Assembly (NCBI GenBank): GCA_037043235.1
Contig: JAWRVZ010000488.1
Location: forward strand, 124,001 to 188,000
From: Rhodeus uyekii
Lineage: Eukaryota > Chordata > Actinopteri > Cypriniformes > Acheilognathidae
DNA: 64,000 nucleotides
Direction: 5' to 3'
Position numbers and translations under genes: made by a program. Position 1 is the first letter of the stretch, and each line of letters starts with the position of its first letter. A model generated the notes under the pieces. That model saw only the letters and a program-made list of their open reading frames with translations. It had not been told where the DNA came from and did not search any database. Positions 22,087 through 34,903 of this stretch are shown in pieces.

Positions 22087-25000
22087 GTGAGTTCTGTTCC
22101 TTTTGTCTCTGTTTTGCAGTTCTTTCTTGCAGGTGAAACCTCAGCGCATATATGGTGGTCATCCACAGATGCTCTGTCAGACAAGAGGACGAGAACATGA
22201 AATTGAGCTGTGATTTTTCAGTGGAAGCAAACTGTTGTTTGAAGGTGGACAGGATGCAATAATTTAAAAGGAGAATGGAGAATTAAGGTTATCTGTGTCT
22301 TGGATTTTATTCCAATTCTTTCTTCTTCCATTGAGAAACCTGGAACTGACAGTGTGCTGAAAGGCGAATGACCTGAGTGGATTTCAGATCATTTGGCTTT
22401 GGATAAATCCTAGAACATAAGGCTTAGAGGAGGGAACACTGCATGATTTCAGAGGAGACTACATCTAAGCTACAGTACATGCACTTTGAAGTTTTTTGAA
22501 TATCAAAATGAGAGAATTAAAATAGAGATTAAAGAATGAAAAAATATCAATGAACAACATGCTGGGTTAAAATGTATAGACGTGTATACAGGAAAGTCTA
22601 ACTGGTCACCAAGTTCGTTTTACTGGAGTTCACTTCAATAAGCATGTGATTATGATTAAAAGTGCAAATAATTCTAATCCTGTAGTTAACAGGAGCCCAT
22701 AAATTATTATTTAAAATAAGTCTTTGCAAACATTTTGTGCCGTTATGACAGCTCACCTATTGCTTCAAAGTCACATGGATTCATGTGAAAGAGGAAATAA
22801 GCCTTTTGATCCAAATGACTTCATTCTCATTACTGAGTGGTTGAGGTCCTCTGAAAAATAGAGGAATCAGATAAAGTCAGTCCCAGTCTCACTGGGAACT
22901 CTAGTTAAATGACAAACTTGTTCTAAGAGTGCTTGACAAAACATCTCAGGTTGCAGGAAGTTGTTGAAACGTTCTTTTTTTCCTTTTGTTTTGTTGAGGC
23001 ATGCACGTAGGTTGCACAGTGACGTTATTTTTGTTTCCTCTGACAGGCTGTTCAGAAAGCATACATTTGACTTACAGTCTATCTAAAACGACGCAAGTGG
23101 GCGCTTAGAAAAATGTGACCGTCTGTAGGGATGTGGAAACAGAGACACACGCCTTTGTGGGAGAGTGCAGAAAACCCCCAGAGAGTCGAGAGAGAGAGAG
23201 GGGGAGAAAAATAAAGAGAGATAGAGAAGGAAATTCAGAAAGGGAGAGGGGAGTGTCTGTTTAAACAGCTTCCTGTGAAGAGCTGCCGACATAGAGATGT
23301 TATAGAAAGGGAAGAAAGGAGGAAAGTAAACTGGCAACATCTCAAGGTCCAACAGGTGAAATCGCATCATTTACGTCAAGGTGGGTCAGAGAAGATGAAA
23401 GTTCTTCCTTAACTCTGTCACCTTTCGCTGTATTTGGCTTGTAAGGCACTTTTTTTGTAAAGCTGAAATAAGCTACATGAATTGATTCATTTCAGACAGT
23501 CTGTGGGTCGCTGACAGGACATTAAATACAACACTCTTTAAAAGTAAAGGTTACAAATGCCATTTTTACAGCGACTGAACCATTCCAAGTTCCTCCAAGA
23601 ATGACGTGAACAGAAAGAACCATTTTTTTCTTTGTGTGAAGAACATTTTAATAACATGAAACTCATGAATAATATGAATCCACAGACCCTCTTGAGCAAT
23701 TAAAAGGTTCCATGGATGGTTCTTCAAGGTTCTTCAAGGAATTCTAGATGTCAGTAAAGAACCTGTAATGGCAGTGTTCTGTTGTTTGAAATGCTCTAAC
23801 ACTATTTTAAACAAAAGCTCGCACATTTTTGTATAACTATTAAACATTTTAACTGAGCGACTAAATGGAATATTGAAGAAACCAAGGACATATTTGTGTA
23901 TAAGATGTGTAACTCTGATGATCAGAAAGCTGAAGTATATGCTTTGAAGGCAAACATGTTTACCTATTAGCATATTCATCTTAAAGATGATATGCTCTAC
24001 TGGTTGTAGAGATTCACATATGTAGAGTGTGTTTGGTTTGATATCAGAGCATTATGACCAACGTTGTCCATCACTGTCTTCTGTTTAGTTGTGCACTTCA
24101 AGATTGTAAATATAGACCTGGTCTTCTCTAGCTTCCGTATAATCATGGTAAAAGCATATACTGTGACTTGCATCACTTATAAAATGCGTCACTGGATCCT
24201 GAGAGCTTTTCATTTAACATCTCCAAGAACTTTTGAGTCTCAGTAGACTGTAATGCCCAGTGCAATATGAATGTGCACAGTGTTTAGATTGACTTGTGAG
24301 GTTTGTATGTATTTGTACTGTAGGCTGAGCGTGTAGATATTACAAGTACATACATTCCCAGTGACAGAAGCTGAGAACTGTGATGGCACATTGTAATGAG
24401 TTGAGCAATTGTGATTTCATACTTGAGTTCCTCTACATTCAATTTGTGAGCATTGGGGCAGTAACGTTAAAGCGTTTCCATTTTGTTGAAGTGTCCCGTC
24501 ACAAATGCTGTAATTGACAATGATTTAAAGCTGCAAATGGTATGAAAAAAATGTTTCCAAAAATAGGCGCTTTACAAATATTTATGCTGAGAGCATGTGC
24601 TGGACTTGTTGAGCATGTCTCACGATGGCGGTTAGTGCCGTTCTCACAGCTGGATGGAGGATTGTGTCGAGGTCAAGCAAGGATAGTTTAACAAGCAGTT
24701 AAAGCTTTCAAATTTATGGTTGAACGTTTACATTATAACTAGACAAAAATGTTTTACGTCAAAAGTCAGGGTATTATTATAGATTTGCTGTTTCTTCTGA
24801 CAGGAAATATGGACCTTTAACGACCTCGGCACTAGTAAAAAAAAAAAAAAACTAGTTTCAAGTACATTCATTGAATTTTTCTCAGACAAGTGAGATATTT
24901 AGAAGGTCATTTTACTCAAGCTTTCAATCGCTTATACTTTTAAGTGCAACCATTACTCCAATGTTTTCCACATGCCACACTCTTATTTAAACTAGTTTGT

Positions 25001-25424
25001 AAAGGCAAATATCTCAGTAGAGTTCATGCCTGAGAAAGAAGGTCACCATATTTCATCTGAACCTGTAAATCCTCATATTACAGTCAGAGACTAAAAGTTT
25101 TACACATTTTATTGTAAATGATTAATTTTATATTGCATAGTTTATTTACTATTGCATATATATATATTACTAATGCAGATTCCACCGTGAAGAATTTCTT
25201 GATGTATCCATGTCTCAAATATCTGCAATTTTGTGCACATTGTGGTGTTTTTACGTATTACCAGTGAACTGCAGTATGAATACCTGTAGGTATCCTGTGT
25301 TTTCTTTATCACCAATTCCTGGTATAAGTTATTTAGTGGTCCTTACATAACAGACATGAGTCTATATTTATATCCTACTGCTTCAGATTAGCCCAGCAGA
25401 ACCTTGGGTTAATCCTGCAGGTAC

Positions 25425-25428
<4 letters not shown>

Positions 25429-25458
<30 letters not shown>
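25429..25458. repeat. (AG)n microsatellite
   Basis: Fifteen AG dinucleotides. Confidence 0.95.
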
Positions 25459-25463
<5 letters not shown>

Positions 25464-27420
25464 GAAGCAGATTTGTCGACTATTTGGGTAAAAGAAAATG
25501 AAATGTGATGATTATGTGAAGTTAAAGGAAAGTTTTTGATGCATTGTGTGTTCTGTGCAGTCAATGCAAAGACTCCTGCTAGCGATTTCACATTTAATAT
25601 CTCCAGAGACCCAATATTAGTATTTATTAACTGCATCACTTAATAACATATGACCAGATCTTGCTAAATGTGATTGAAAATCACATTTAAACGTCTTTCA
25701 AGCCATTGTTATCATGAGTGGGCCATTGAATCATTGACTCAACCGATTCATTGTCATTGTCATGTCTTATGTCAAATTCTTAGATTTAATCATTGAAACT
25801 CTATAGGTAGTTAAAGTTGTATAAATAATGTTGCAATATTAATGATTTAAATGTAAAGTACTGATTGAAAGTGATTGCAATCACTGTGTTTAAGGGTATT
25901 AATATGGATTCTTTCAGGAATGAAAACCACTCTGTTGCTCAGAGACGCGCAATGGATTCGTTTTAAACTACTTTCACTAGCGAAATAGAAAAACAGACAA
26001 TATTGTGTCTAAAATTTAAATAACTTAATAGTAACTGTTTGTTTAATAAACATGAAATCACATTTGCAATTGTGCTGATATTTGAGAAAGCAGCATTCTT
26101 GCTTGTGTGATATTGCTTTACTATGTATGTAACAATATAAACAATCATATCTAACTTAAATATGAAAACTAAAAACATAGTTTCATTCATTTTAGTCCTT
26201 TATTTGTCTCAGGCCCTTGCTAATTTCCAACCCTGCAGTGTGACAGCATAATTTTACAAACTTCACTGGGCTCATAGAGGTCCACTGTGAATCTTCCATA
26301 AACAATAATGGATTTGAACCATTATGAGGAACGAGAGAGATAATGTATTTGAAGCAAACCTGAAACCAGCTAACCAGAAACACCCTTAAAACAAGATCGA
26401 AAGCAAAACTGCTTAATATATTAAGATATTTTGAGCTGATCGGCTGACATGTAAAGGCAGTTTTAATAATTTCATTCATTATTAATTATTTTGTTAATTA
26501 TTTCCAAAGTTATTCTTTTGAAATCTGCTAAATACATCCTAACGTGGAAACATGGGTGAAACCTGGGCTAAATGGTTATAAATTAGACAAATTGAAACTG
26601 ATGTGGCATGAATTAGGTGATAGTATGGCACAGATGTAAATGTAGATTGAGGTAAACAGTTCCCAGCAGAGAGCCACAGAAACCAACAAGTCTTGCAAGG
26701 GTTTTGCATAACATTAATAGCTATATGTGAGATACATTAGATCAGTGAATAAACATTAATAATTGATCCAGATATACGTATTTTCATATATTCACACTGG
26801 CTATCATTATGCTCATGCTCACTTGATGTTAATTTTAGCACACACTGAACCCAGCCATGTAAATGCTGTGCTGTATAGATGACTGTTGATATGTGAAGGA
26901 AATTTCCACATTGACTAATGTCACTAGATGTACCCATGATAACTCATAAACAGTAATGCTGAACTTTCTTACACAGTTAACACAGTAATGTATTTTGGTG
27001 AGCATGGGAAAGAACAAGGAAACTTTGATAGCATTTGATGAGTTCATTTCATAGCCCCCTCACAAAGATGAATGCAGAGCTGACATTTTCCACAGCCGTA
27101 CTTCAGTTTCGGAGCTTGTGGTTTTATGTGGCCTCTGTGGTTTTGAGAGGTAGAAGGGAGGTACCAACTTTTGTTTCAAGCAGCACACATCTTCCTGTGT
27201 CTTGTTCTTTTTAATGCCAACTCATAAGAGACTATTCATTTCTATCGCTTTGATGGCTCATGCTGTCAACACAAATCACGTGTCACAAATCATCAGTTTG
27301 GCTTGAAAGTCAAGCTGGATGTTCTATGTGTTCTCTGCTGATGCATCAACCTCACTGCACAAGAAAAGTAGTTAAATTAAATGTTGAGGTATGAGTTATT
27401 TATTCATTAATTTTAGTTTT

Positions 27421-27472
27421 TACATTTACATTTACATTTATTCATTTAGCAGATGCTTTTATCCAAAGCAAC
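27421..27472 (-). repeat. SINE 3' tail fragment (reverse)
   Basis: Contains AGCAGATGCTTTTATCCAAA, the reverse complement of the 'ttggataaaagcatctgct' tail common to fish tRNA-derived SINEs, next to ACATTT repeats. Confidence 0.6.
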
Positions 27473-29796
27473 ATAAAATTTGAGGTAAACAGAAAGCGAT
27501 TCATCATAAAGATACAAAAGTACATAAGAGTGCTTATACAAAGTTTCAAACATTACACATACTCGTACATTTTAATAACATTTACAGCGTACATTTTTTT
27601 AAATGTTGGAGATAAATGTAACAAAAGAGAATCACTAAAACTATTTAATATATTTTGAGACAAAGGTCTTCCTAATGACTTTCAGTTTTGTTCAAGCTAA
27701 TTAAAGCAACATTTTTTAAGTAACGGAAGAATATGTTATTAATATGAATATGACGTATGGTATTTAGGGGAAAAAGCGCACCTACTATTAGCACAAAAGG
27801 AATGACAAACATCTGGCTGAATTTTCCACTTGTTGACACGACATGGTTAGATTCAGATAGTAGATAGCAGATATTAAATTGGATGTCCATCTTAGACATA
27901 ATCACCATATTTTCAATGAAACCAACATATTTAAAAAATATGATATTATTCATAGCATAATAAAATATAATCTATTGTTACTACTGTAGATCTATATTAT
28001 TATGGGATCTATTTCAATGCTTCCAGAGTCTTTACTTTTTAAAATAATTTTGTTTCTGTATTTTTAAATTATATTTAATGACAGTATATTTACTGACAAA
28101 AATGAATTATTTTATTTATGAAAATAAACAGAAAATAGTACACATTTGCTAAAGTGTTTTTTTCAAACAAGTATTAACTTAGACATTATTAAAAGCATGT
28201 TATTTTAAATAAAGTATTTGTATTAATATTTTGTGCCTTTCACCCCATGTGTGGTTCCTCGCCTCCTCATACATTTTTAAACAAAATAAACCACTCTTAT
28301 TATATATTTTCACACAAAATCTGTTCTTCCATCAAAGTTCAATACAAACATACACTATATATATATTTTCTGCAATCACATACTATGTGAGAAGTGAAAA
28401 GCACAGTTTTCAAGGTGTACCCATTTTTCCTAGCCCCGTTGTACCTTATAGTTTTGAGGGTTTGATGTGTTCTTGAGCAACTAGTCATCTGTCCTTTGAC
28501 AGGTGACATTGGTGCCTTGTGTCCACCTGTAGTGGCACCATACGGCCAAGCTGTCCGTTGGCCTGCGTTATGTAAGCGTGACGTCACCGAAGAGGTATTG
28601 GAGGCTCTAAGAGTCTTAGGGTTAATTTGAGACAGAGATCTTTGAGCTGTTGGCTCTGGAAACAAAGTCCAAGAACATCAGTGATCCCACAAGCCATAAG
28701 CTCAGGTTCTCAAGAACATGGCTTGTCCTGAAGAGGGATCAGGAGTGATGTCACTGATAATCGAAAAGACTCAGAGATACCAGACAATAACAGACACATC
28801 TCTGAGTGATCTATCTATTTATTTATCTATCTATCTATCTGTCCTAAATAAATATTCAGTGCTTCTGTCTTGTAGCGTAAAATATTTTCTTGCAATTTTT
28901 TACAATACTAGATCATGAAATATGTTTTTTACTTCAGAAAATGTAGATTATTTACATTTTTTTTTCAATTTTTCCACAAGAAACATTCTATTGTTTGATT
29001 TATCCATAGATGCCATTGTTGAATAATGTCACATTTTTTATACAAAATCGCTTCAAATGCAACCGAATTTTGTGCTTCACTAACAGTAAGATTCGACTGT
29101 CCATTACCATGACAACGGGTGGAACGTAATACAAATGCCACATATCCATCAAGCAATTAAACTCTGATTGATCACAATGCTTTTATCCATCTGCTCCGTC
29201 CACAGAACCGGCATGAAAGTCTGTTGTGGACAAATAGGTCTGTTGTGCTTTTTGTGCTCAGACGGAGGGGTGGAGGTAGCATGTGTGCGTGGTTGAAGAC
29301 TTTGATTTGTAGAGAGAGGTGAGGATGGAGGCGTTCGGTTTGTTTAGGCTTTTGAAGATTATGGAAAAATGATCAAATGGGGCAATCATGTGTAAGCAGA
29401 GAAAAAAAAAAGAAAGTTAGATGGTGAACACAGAAGGAATTTTCTCTTAGAAAAAATTTGACAAAGCAACATCTGAGCAATAGCATTTTCCTCTAGGTTT
29501 CCATGGCCACATAATTCAAAATTTTATTAAAATATACCATTCAAGAGTTTGAGGCAAGTAAGATTTTATTTTTTATTTTTTGAGTCTCATGCTCACGAAG
29601 GCTGCATTTGATAAAAAAAAAAATGCTTTAGAAACAGAGATACTGATACATTTTATTAAATTTTAAAATGTAGTTTTTCTATTTAAATATATCTTAATAA
29701 AATGTATTTTATTCCTGTAATGGCAAAGCTGAATTTTCATCATTACTCCAGTCTCCAGTGTCAATCTAATATACTGTTCCCTGTCAAGGGAACTCG

Positions 29797-29916
29797 CACT
29801 GCGTCGAGACGCAGTTGGGAACCCTTCAGTGTATATGTCTCTTGAAGCACAATCAAACTCAGGTGCGGGAGTGTACGGAGTATAAAGGCACGTTACGACC
29901 CGGAAGCGGGTTAGCT
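29797..29916. repeat. DIRS copy 2 terminal inverted repeat, left (promoter side)
   Basis: Complementary to 34752-34903 but lacking about 32 bp near 29875, a segment which in the right repeat contains the perfect palindrome GTGATGACGTCATCAC (34802-34817). A TATA box (TATAAAG, 29881) remains. Confidence 0.88.
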
Positions 29917-30037
29917 TTCAGTGTCTTCACAGCGCTCTAAGCTCAATGTGTGTGTGTGTATTTGCCGTTTGTGTGAGCCCCAGTCTAGTTTAAAAGAAAA
30001 GGGATTTCACTGTGTGTTTGTTGAGTTTTGAGAGAAT

Positions 30038-31500
30038 ATGGCGGAGCAAGTTTTCAGGCGCTGTGTTACCCCTTGTCCCCGTTTTCTTTCGGGAAGGGAT
30101 ACACACGCTTTGTGTGTCACTTGCTTGGGTGAGGAGCATGCACGATCAGCGCTCGAGGGCACTGATTGTGCAGATTGTTTGCAAATGAATATGCGAACGC
30201 TCCGATCCCGCCTGGCGGTTTTCGAGGAAACCGCCCAGGCTAGCGGCCCTCGTGGTTCCGGTCCCGCTGCGGCTGAGGCCCAGCGGCGGCTACGATCATG
30301 GGGGTCGCAGATGGACTTCTCAGAGGGGTTGGAGATGGGCCTGGCCTTTTCTCCACCCTTACCTGGCAGGTCTGGCCTCGTTCAGGAACCGGAAGCACGC
30401 CCTGTGGCGGTTTCTTCCGACCCTGACGAGGCGATACTGCAGCTATCCAGTTCCGAGGAACTGGACGTTGTTAGTATCGACGCTGATGAGGAGGCCCCGC
30501 CAGCCCCCTCACCAGCGTCAGATGAGTTGCTGGAGGTGGTGACTCGCGCCACCGCTAGACTGGGCCTCGAGTGGCCGGCTGAGCGGAGGGATGCTCGTCC
30601 AAAGAGCAGACTGGACAAGCGCTTTTTGCCATCCAGAGCACCACCTCAGCGCCGGTGTCTGCCTTTTTTCCCCGACCTCCACACTGAGGTGTCGAGGTCC
30701 TGGAAAAGGCCCGCCTCCCACAGGGTGCATAACAGCGAGACCGCTGTTTATGCCTCCCTAGTGGGAGCTAAAGAACGCGGATATGGGGCAATGCCTAGAG
30801 TAGAGGAGTCCTTGGCCAATCATTTGGCTCCTCACTCACCGCAGCCCCTAAAGGCACCGGTGCTCCCCACCAAACCGCTCAGAGTTACGTCATCACTGGT
30901 GGGGCGAGCATACTCATCGGCTGGTCAGGCTGCAACATGCCTCCACACCTCTTCCATGCTGCAGGCCTACCAGGCGGAGCTCCTCTCAGATCTTGACGAG
31001 GGCGGAGGTATTGGGCCAGAAGCAGTAGCAGAACTGCGGAGGGCGATGGATCTTTCTCTCCGGGCTGCTAGGGAGACGGTCACCTCTATTGGCCGATCTA
31101 TGGCAGCCCTAGTAGCCACGGAGAGACATTTATGGCTGAACTTAACAACGCTCAGCCAGAAGATAAGAACATCCTTTTGGACACCCCTCTGACGCCTCCT
31201 GGCCTCTTCGGCGACGCGGTGAAGTTAGCGGTCGAGAGGTTTCAGGAGGCTGCCAAGCAAGAGGCGGCGTTCAGAAAGATCCTTCCACGCCGCCCCCAGG
31301 GTTCGCAAACAGTGTTCCATCCGCAGCCCAGTACCTCCTCTTACCTCACTGGGCAGAAGTTGAGTGTTGCGACTCGTCAGCCTCCCCAACGAAAGAAAGG
31401 GAGGGCTTCGGGTCAGCAACCTCAGCCTCAGCCTTCTGGCCGGCGGACCGACCTGAGGGTCGTTCTGCAGGGCAAGAAGGCTAAAAGTAAGAGGCCCTGA
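30038..31500 (+). pseudogene. DIRS copy 2 gag-like gene, frameshifted
   Basis: Starts MAEQVF and keeps the Cys/His cluster (CVTPC, LCVTCLGEEH, DCADC). The frame is open to 31192 but homology to the intact copy switches to another frame at about 31140-31160 and continues to 31500 (LFGDAVKLAVERFQEAAKQE, then a basic tail ending KAKSKRP). One indel therefore separates the N-terminal four fifths from the C-terminus. Confidence 0.82.
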
Positions 31501-31582
31501 CAATTACGGTGTCAGGCCTCGCAGGGAGCCCCCTGTTGGTTTACCAGCATGCCAACGCCCTGCAGAGGCCCCTGCGGATCTG

Positions 31583-33760
31583 GTGTCTCGAGAGAGCCAG
31601 TCCGAACAGGGACCAGGCGGTCTATCCCAGTTGTCACCCCGGCAGGGTGCGCTGGGCAGATTGCCCCCTCTAAGGAGGGTCCTAGAGCATCCACTCCAGG
31701 TCCAGTGGCCTGGAGTGGAAACCCAAACAGAGACTGGTCTCGAGAGACTGGTACCCCTCAAAGAGTTCCTGGCGGCGTGGGCGCGTCTGCCAGGTATTTC
31801 TCAGTGGGTCCTGCGCATTATTCATGTGGGTTACACTATCCAGTTTCGGTCGAACCCTCCCAAGTTCACGGGGGTTCTTCTGACGGAGGTAGACTCCGAG
31901 CAGGCTCTGGTTTTGGAACAAGAAGTCGAACCATTACTGAGGAAAGAGGCCATAGAGTATGTACCTCTCTCAGCCACAGATTCGGGCTTTTACAGCCGCT
32001 ACTTCATAGTTCCGAAGAAGGATGGAGGTATGCATCCTGTTCTAGACCTTCGCCTATTGAACAAGACTGTCAGGCGCCTGAAGTTCAGAATGTTGACATT
32101 GAAACAGATCGTATCCCAAATCAAGTCCGAGGATTGGTTTGTGACGATAGAGCTCAAGGACGCATATTTCCATATCTCCATCCTTCCCCAACATCGGAAG
32201 TTTCTCAGGTTCGCCTTTGGGGGCAAGGCTTATCAATATTGAGTACTTCCGTTCGGCCTAGCTCTATCCCCTCGCACCTTCACCAAATGTATGGACGCAG
32301 CGCTCGCCCCGCTGCGGTCCACTGGTATCCGTGTACTGAACTACATCAACGATTGGTTAATTTTGGCTCAGACACGAGAATTAGCGGTTCGGCATCGAGA
32401 TGTCGTCCTCGCGCATATGAAGGAGCTGGGGCTGAGACTCAATGCCAAGAAGAGTATCCTCTCTCTTGTGCAGAGGACAACCTTCCTAGGCGTTGTTTGG
32501 GACTCGGTGTCAATGTCTGCACGGCTATCCCCCATGCGCATTGCCGCTGTTCTGTCCGTAGTCCAAGATATCAAGCTAGGCCAGCTGCTCACTGTCAAGC
32601 ACTTCCAGAGAGTGCTGCGGCTCATGGCGGCAGCGTCCAGTGTTATCCCACTAGGCCTGCTCCACATGAGACCCTTGCAGTGGTGGCTGAAGACCAGAGG
32701 GTTTTCCCCGAGGGGCAACCCCTTCCGTCTGATCAAGGTTTCAAGGCGGTGCCTTCGAGCCTTGCATCCGTGGAAGGAGAACTGGTTTATTGCCCAAAAG
32801 CTCGCACTGGGAGCCATCTGTCACCGCGTCATGCTGTCGACAGATGCGTCCCGCACGGGCTGGGGGGCGGTCCTGAGGGACCGCTCGGCCAGGGGTCTAT
32901 GGGACGGGCACCCCCTCTCCTGGCATATCAACGCCTTGGAGATGATGGCTGTCTGGATGGCGCTACGGGCGTTTCTCACCGACCTCAGAGGCCATCATGT
33001 AGTAGTCCGAACCGACAATACGTCAGTGGTCTCCTACATAAATCACCAGGGAGGTCTCCGTTCTCGTCGACTTTCCAAGTTGGCGATCAGGATCCTCCTC
33101 TGGGCCCAAAGGGAACTGCTCTCTCTTCGAGCGATATATATCCCGGGTGGCCAGAATCTGGGGGCAGACTTCCTGTCGAGGCAGGGGCCGAGGCCCGGGG
33201 AGTGGCGGCTCCACACCAAGGTGGTGGAGCAGATTTGGGAGAGATTCGGCCAGGCTCAAGTGGATCTGTTTGCGTCTCAAGAAACGACTCACTGCCCACT
33301 CTGATTCTCCCTTTATCTTCCAGCGCCTCTCGGCCTGGACGCCATGAGGCAGGGGTGGCCAAATCTACCCCTGTATGCCTTTCCCCCCGTAGCTCTGCTC
33401 CCAGGGGTTCTGGAGAAGGTTCGCCGGGAGAGGGTCCGTCTCACTCTAGTTGCCCCGCGCTGGCCGGGCAGGGTGTGGTTTTCGGACCTGGTGTCCCTCC
33501 TAGACGGCACTCCGTGGGAGATTCCGGTCAGGAGGGATCTCCTGTCCCAGGCTCAGGGGAGGATTTTCCATTTTCCGAGGTTGTGGAGACCATTCTCCAC
33601 TCCAGAGCCCCGTCCACGAGGAAACTTTATGCTCAGAAGTGGAAGATATTCACTTCTTGGTGCAGCGAAAAGCGGCTGGACCCAGTTACCTGCCAGGTTG
33701 GCACCGTGCTGGAGTTCCTGCAAGAAAAGTTCGCGGCAGGGTTGTCCCCTTCCACACTAA
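31583..33760 (+). pseudogene. DIRS copy 2 reverse transcriptase / RNase H, with nonsense codons
   Basis: One reading frame carries all the homology but is cut by TGA at about 32240 (where the intact copy has Arg, in the QYRVLPFG block) and TGA at 33302-33304 (where the intact copy has Trp, CPLWFSL). The active-site box reads YIND instead of YIDD, so one catalytic aspartate is lost. RNase H signatures (STDAS, GADFLSR) and the YAFPP segment remain readable. Confidence 0.88.
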
Positions 33761-34544
33761 AGGTTTATGTGGCTGCTATAGCTGCTTACCACGTACCTTT
33801 GAGTGGTGCCTCTTTGGGCAGGGACCCCCTCATGGTTCGTTTCCTTCGTGGCACTCAGAGGCTGAGGCCTGTGGTACGTTCAAGGGTGCCTCCTTGGGAC
33901 CTGTCCCTGGTGCTCCAGGCCTTGTCCCAGGCTCCCTTTGAACCGCTGGGCGAAATTTCAGATAAGCACCTTTCTGCTCGCCATTGCTTCCCTTAAGAGG
34001 ATTGGCGACATTCAGGCCCTCTCCGTGGCCCCTTCATGTTTAGAGTTTTCACCCGGTCTGGCTAAAGCATTCCTTTACCCCAGGCCGAGTTATGTACCTA
34101 AAGTGCTTTCTAGTCCTATGCGCCACATAGTACTACAGGCCCTTTGTCCTCCTCCATTTAGTGATCATGACCAGGAGTTAAAGAACAAAGTTTGTCCAGT
34201 GCGAGCACTGGACGCCTACGTCCACAGAACTGCCACGTGGCGTAGGTCAGATAAAAATCTTTGTCTGTTTCGGGGCCCCCAGAGGTTCCCCTGCTTCTAA
34301 GCCTACTATGAGCAGATGGATATCTGAGACTATTTCCGTAGCTTATGAGCTTGCAGGACAGCAGTGCAGAACGCTATCTTTCCGAGCTCATTCTACTCGG
34401 AGCATGGCTGCCTCGAAAACCTTTTTCGCAGGGGCTTCCCTTGCGGACATTTGTGATGCGGCTGGCTGGTCCTCACCGCATACGTTTATTAGGTTCTACC
34501 AGTTAGACATAAACCCCGCCCTGGGATCTTTGGCGTTATCGTAG
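33560..34544 (+). pseudogene. DIRS copy 2 tyrosine recombinase, frameshifted
   Basis: Homology begins near 33570 (SEVVETILHSRAPSTRKLYA) in a frame ending at 33996, jumps to a second frame from about 33955 (LLAIASLKRIGDIQALSV), then to a third from about 34290-34308, which ends at 34544. The catalytic residues are all still visible (LKRIGD, HSTRS, FIRFYQLDI), so the damage is by two indels rather than active-site loss. Confidence 0.85.
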
Positions 34545-34600
34545 TGAGCTACATTTCGCTTGGCATACTCCCGCACGCTGAGGCGCCGTGGGTATTCCTC

Positions 34601-34702
34601 GTTCCCAATCGCGTCTCGACGCAGTGCGAGTTCCCTTGACAGGGAACGTCTCAGGTTACGTACGTAACCATAGTTCCCTAAGAGGGAACGAGACACTGCG
34701 TC
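34601..34702. repeat. DIRS copy 2 internal complementary region (ICR)
   Basis: The first half is complementary to the left outer end (29776 onward), the second half to the right outer end (to 34949), abutting at GGGAAC|GTCTC (34647/34648). Confidence 0.92.
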
Positions 34703-34751
34703 TTGCAGCCTCAGCTCCTAGGCATGCCGGCCTGTTTCAGACACTGGTCAA

Positions 34752-34903
34752 GCTAACCCGCTTCCGGGTCGTGACGTGCCTTTATACTCCCGGGTCATGA
34801 CGTGATGACGTCATCACGGCGATGTACACTCCCGCACCTGAGTTTGATTGTGCTTCAAGAGACATATACACTGAAGGGTTCCCAATCACGTCTCGACGCA
34901 GTG
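34752..34903. repeat. DIRS copy 2 terminal inverted repeat, right
   Basis: Complement of 29797-29916 with an additional 32 bp that contains GTGATGACGTCATCAC. Confidence 0.9.

Larger units (their letters stand above)
22087..29535. other. Presumed ncald 5' intron, first part
   Basis: Mostly unique AT-rich DNA. It contains a purine-rich GC-moderate block at 23090-23370 followed by an AG|GTGAAA donor-like site (possible alternative first exon), an AG microsatellite (25429-25458), a reversed SINE tail (about 27421-27472), a CRE (TGACGTCA, 28579-28586) and a TCTA/TTTA tetranucleotide tract (28808-28842). No coding exon found. Confidence 0.4.

Noticed and set aside
23083..23370. Purine-rich block with donor-like AG|GTGAAA as a first exon of ncald
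   Set aside because: Weak donor and no promoter motifs; kept only as a remark in the intron entry.
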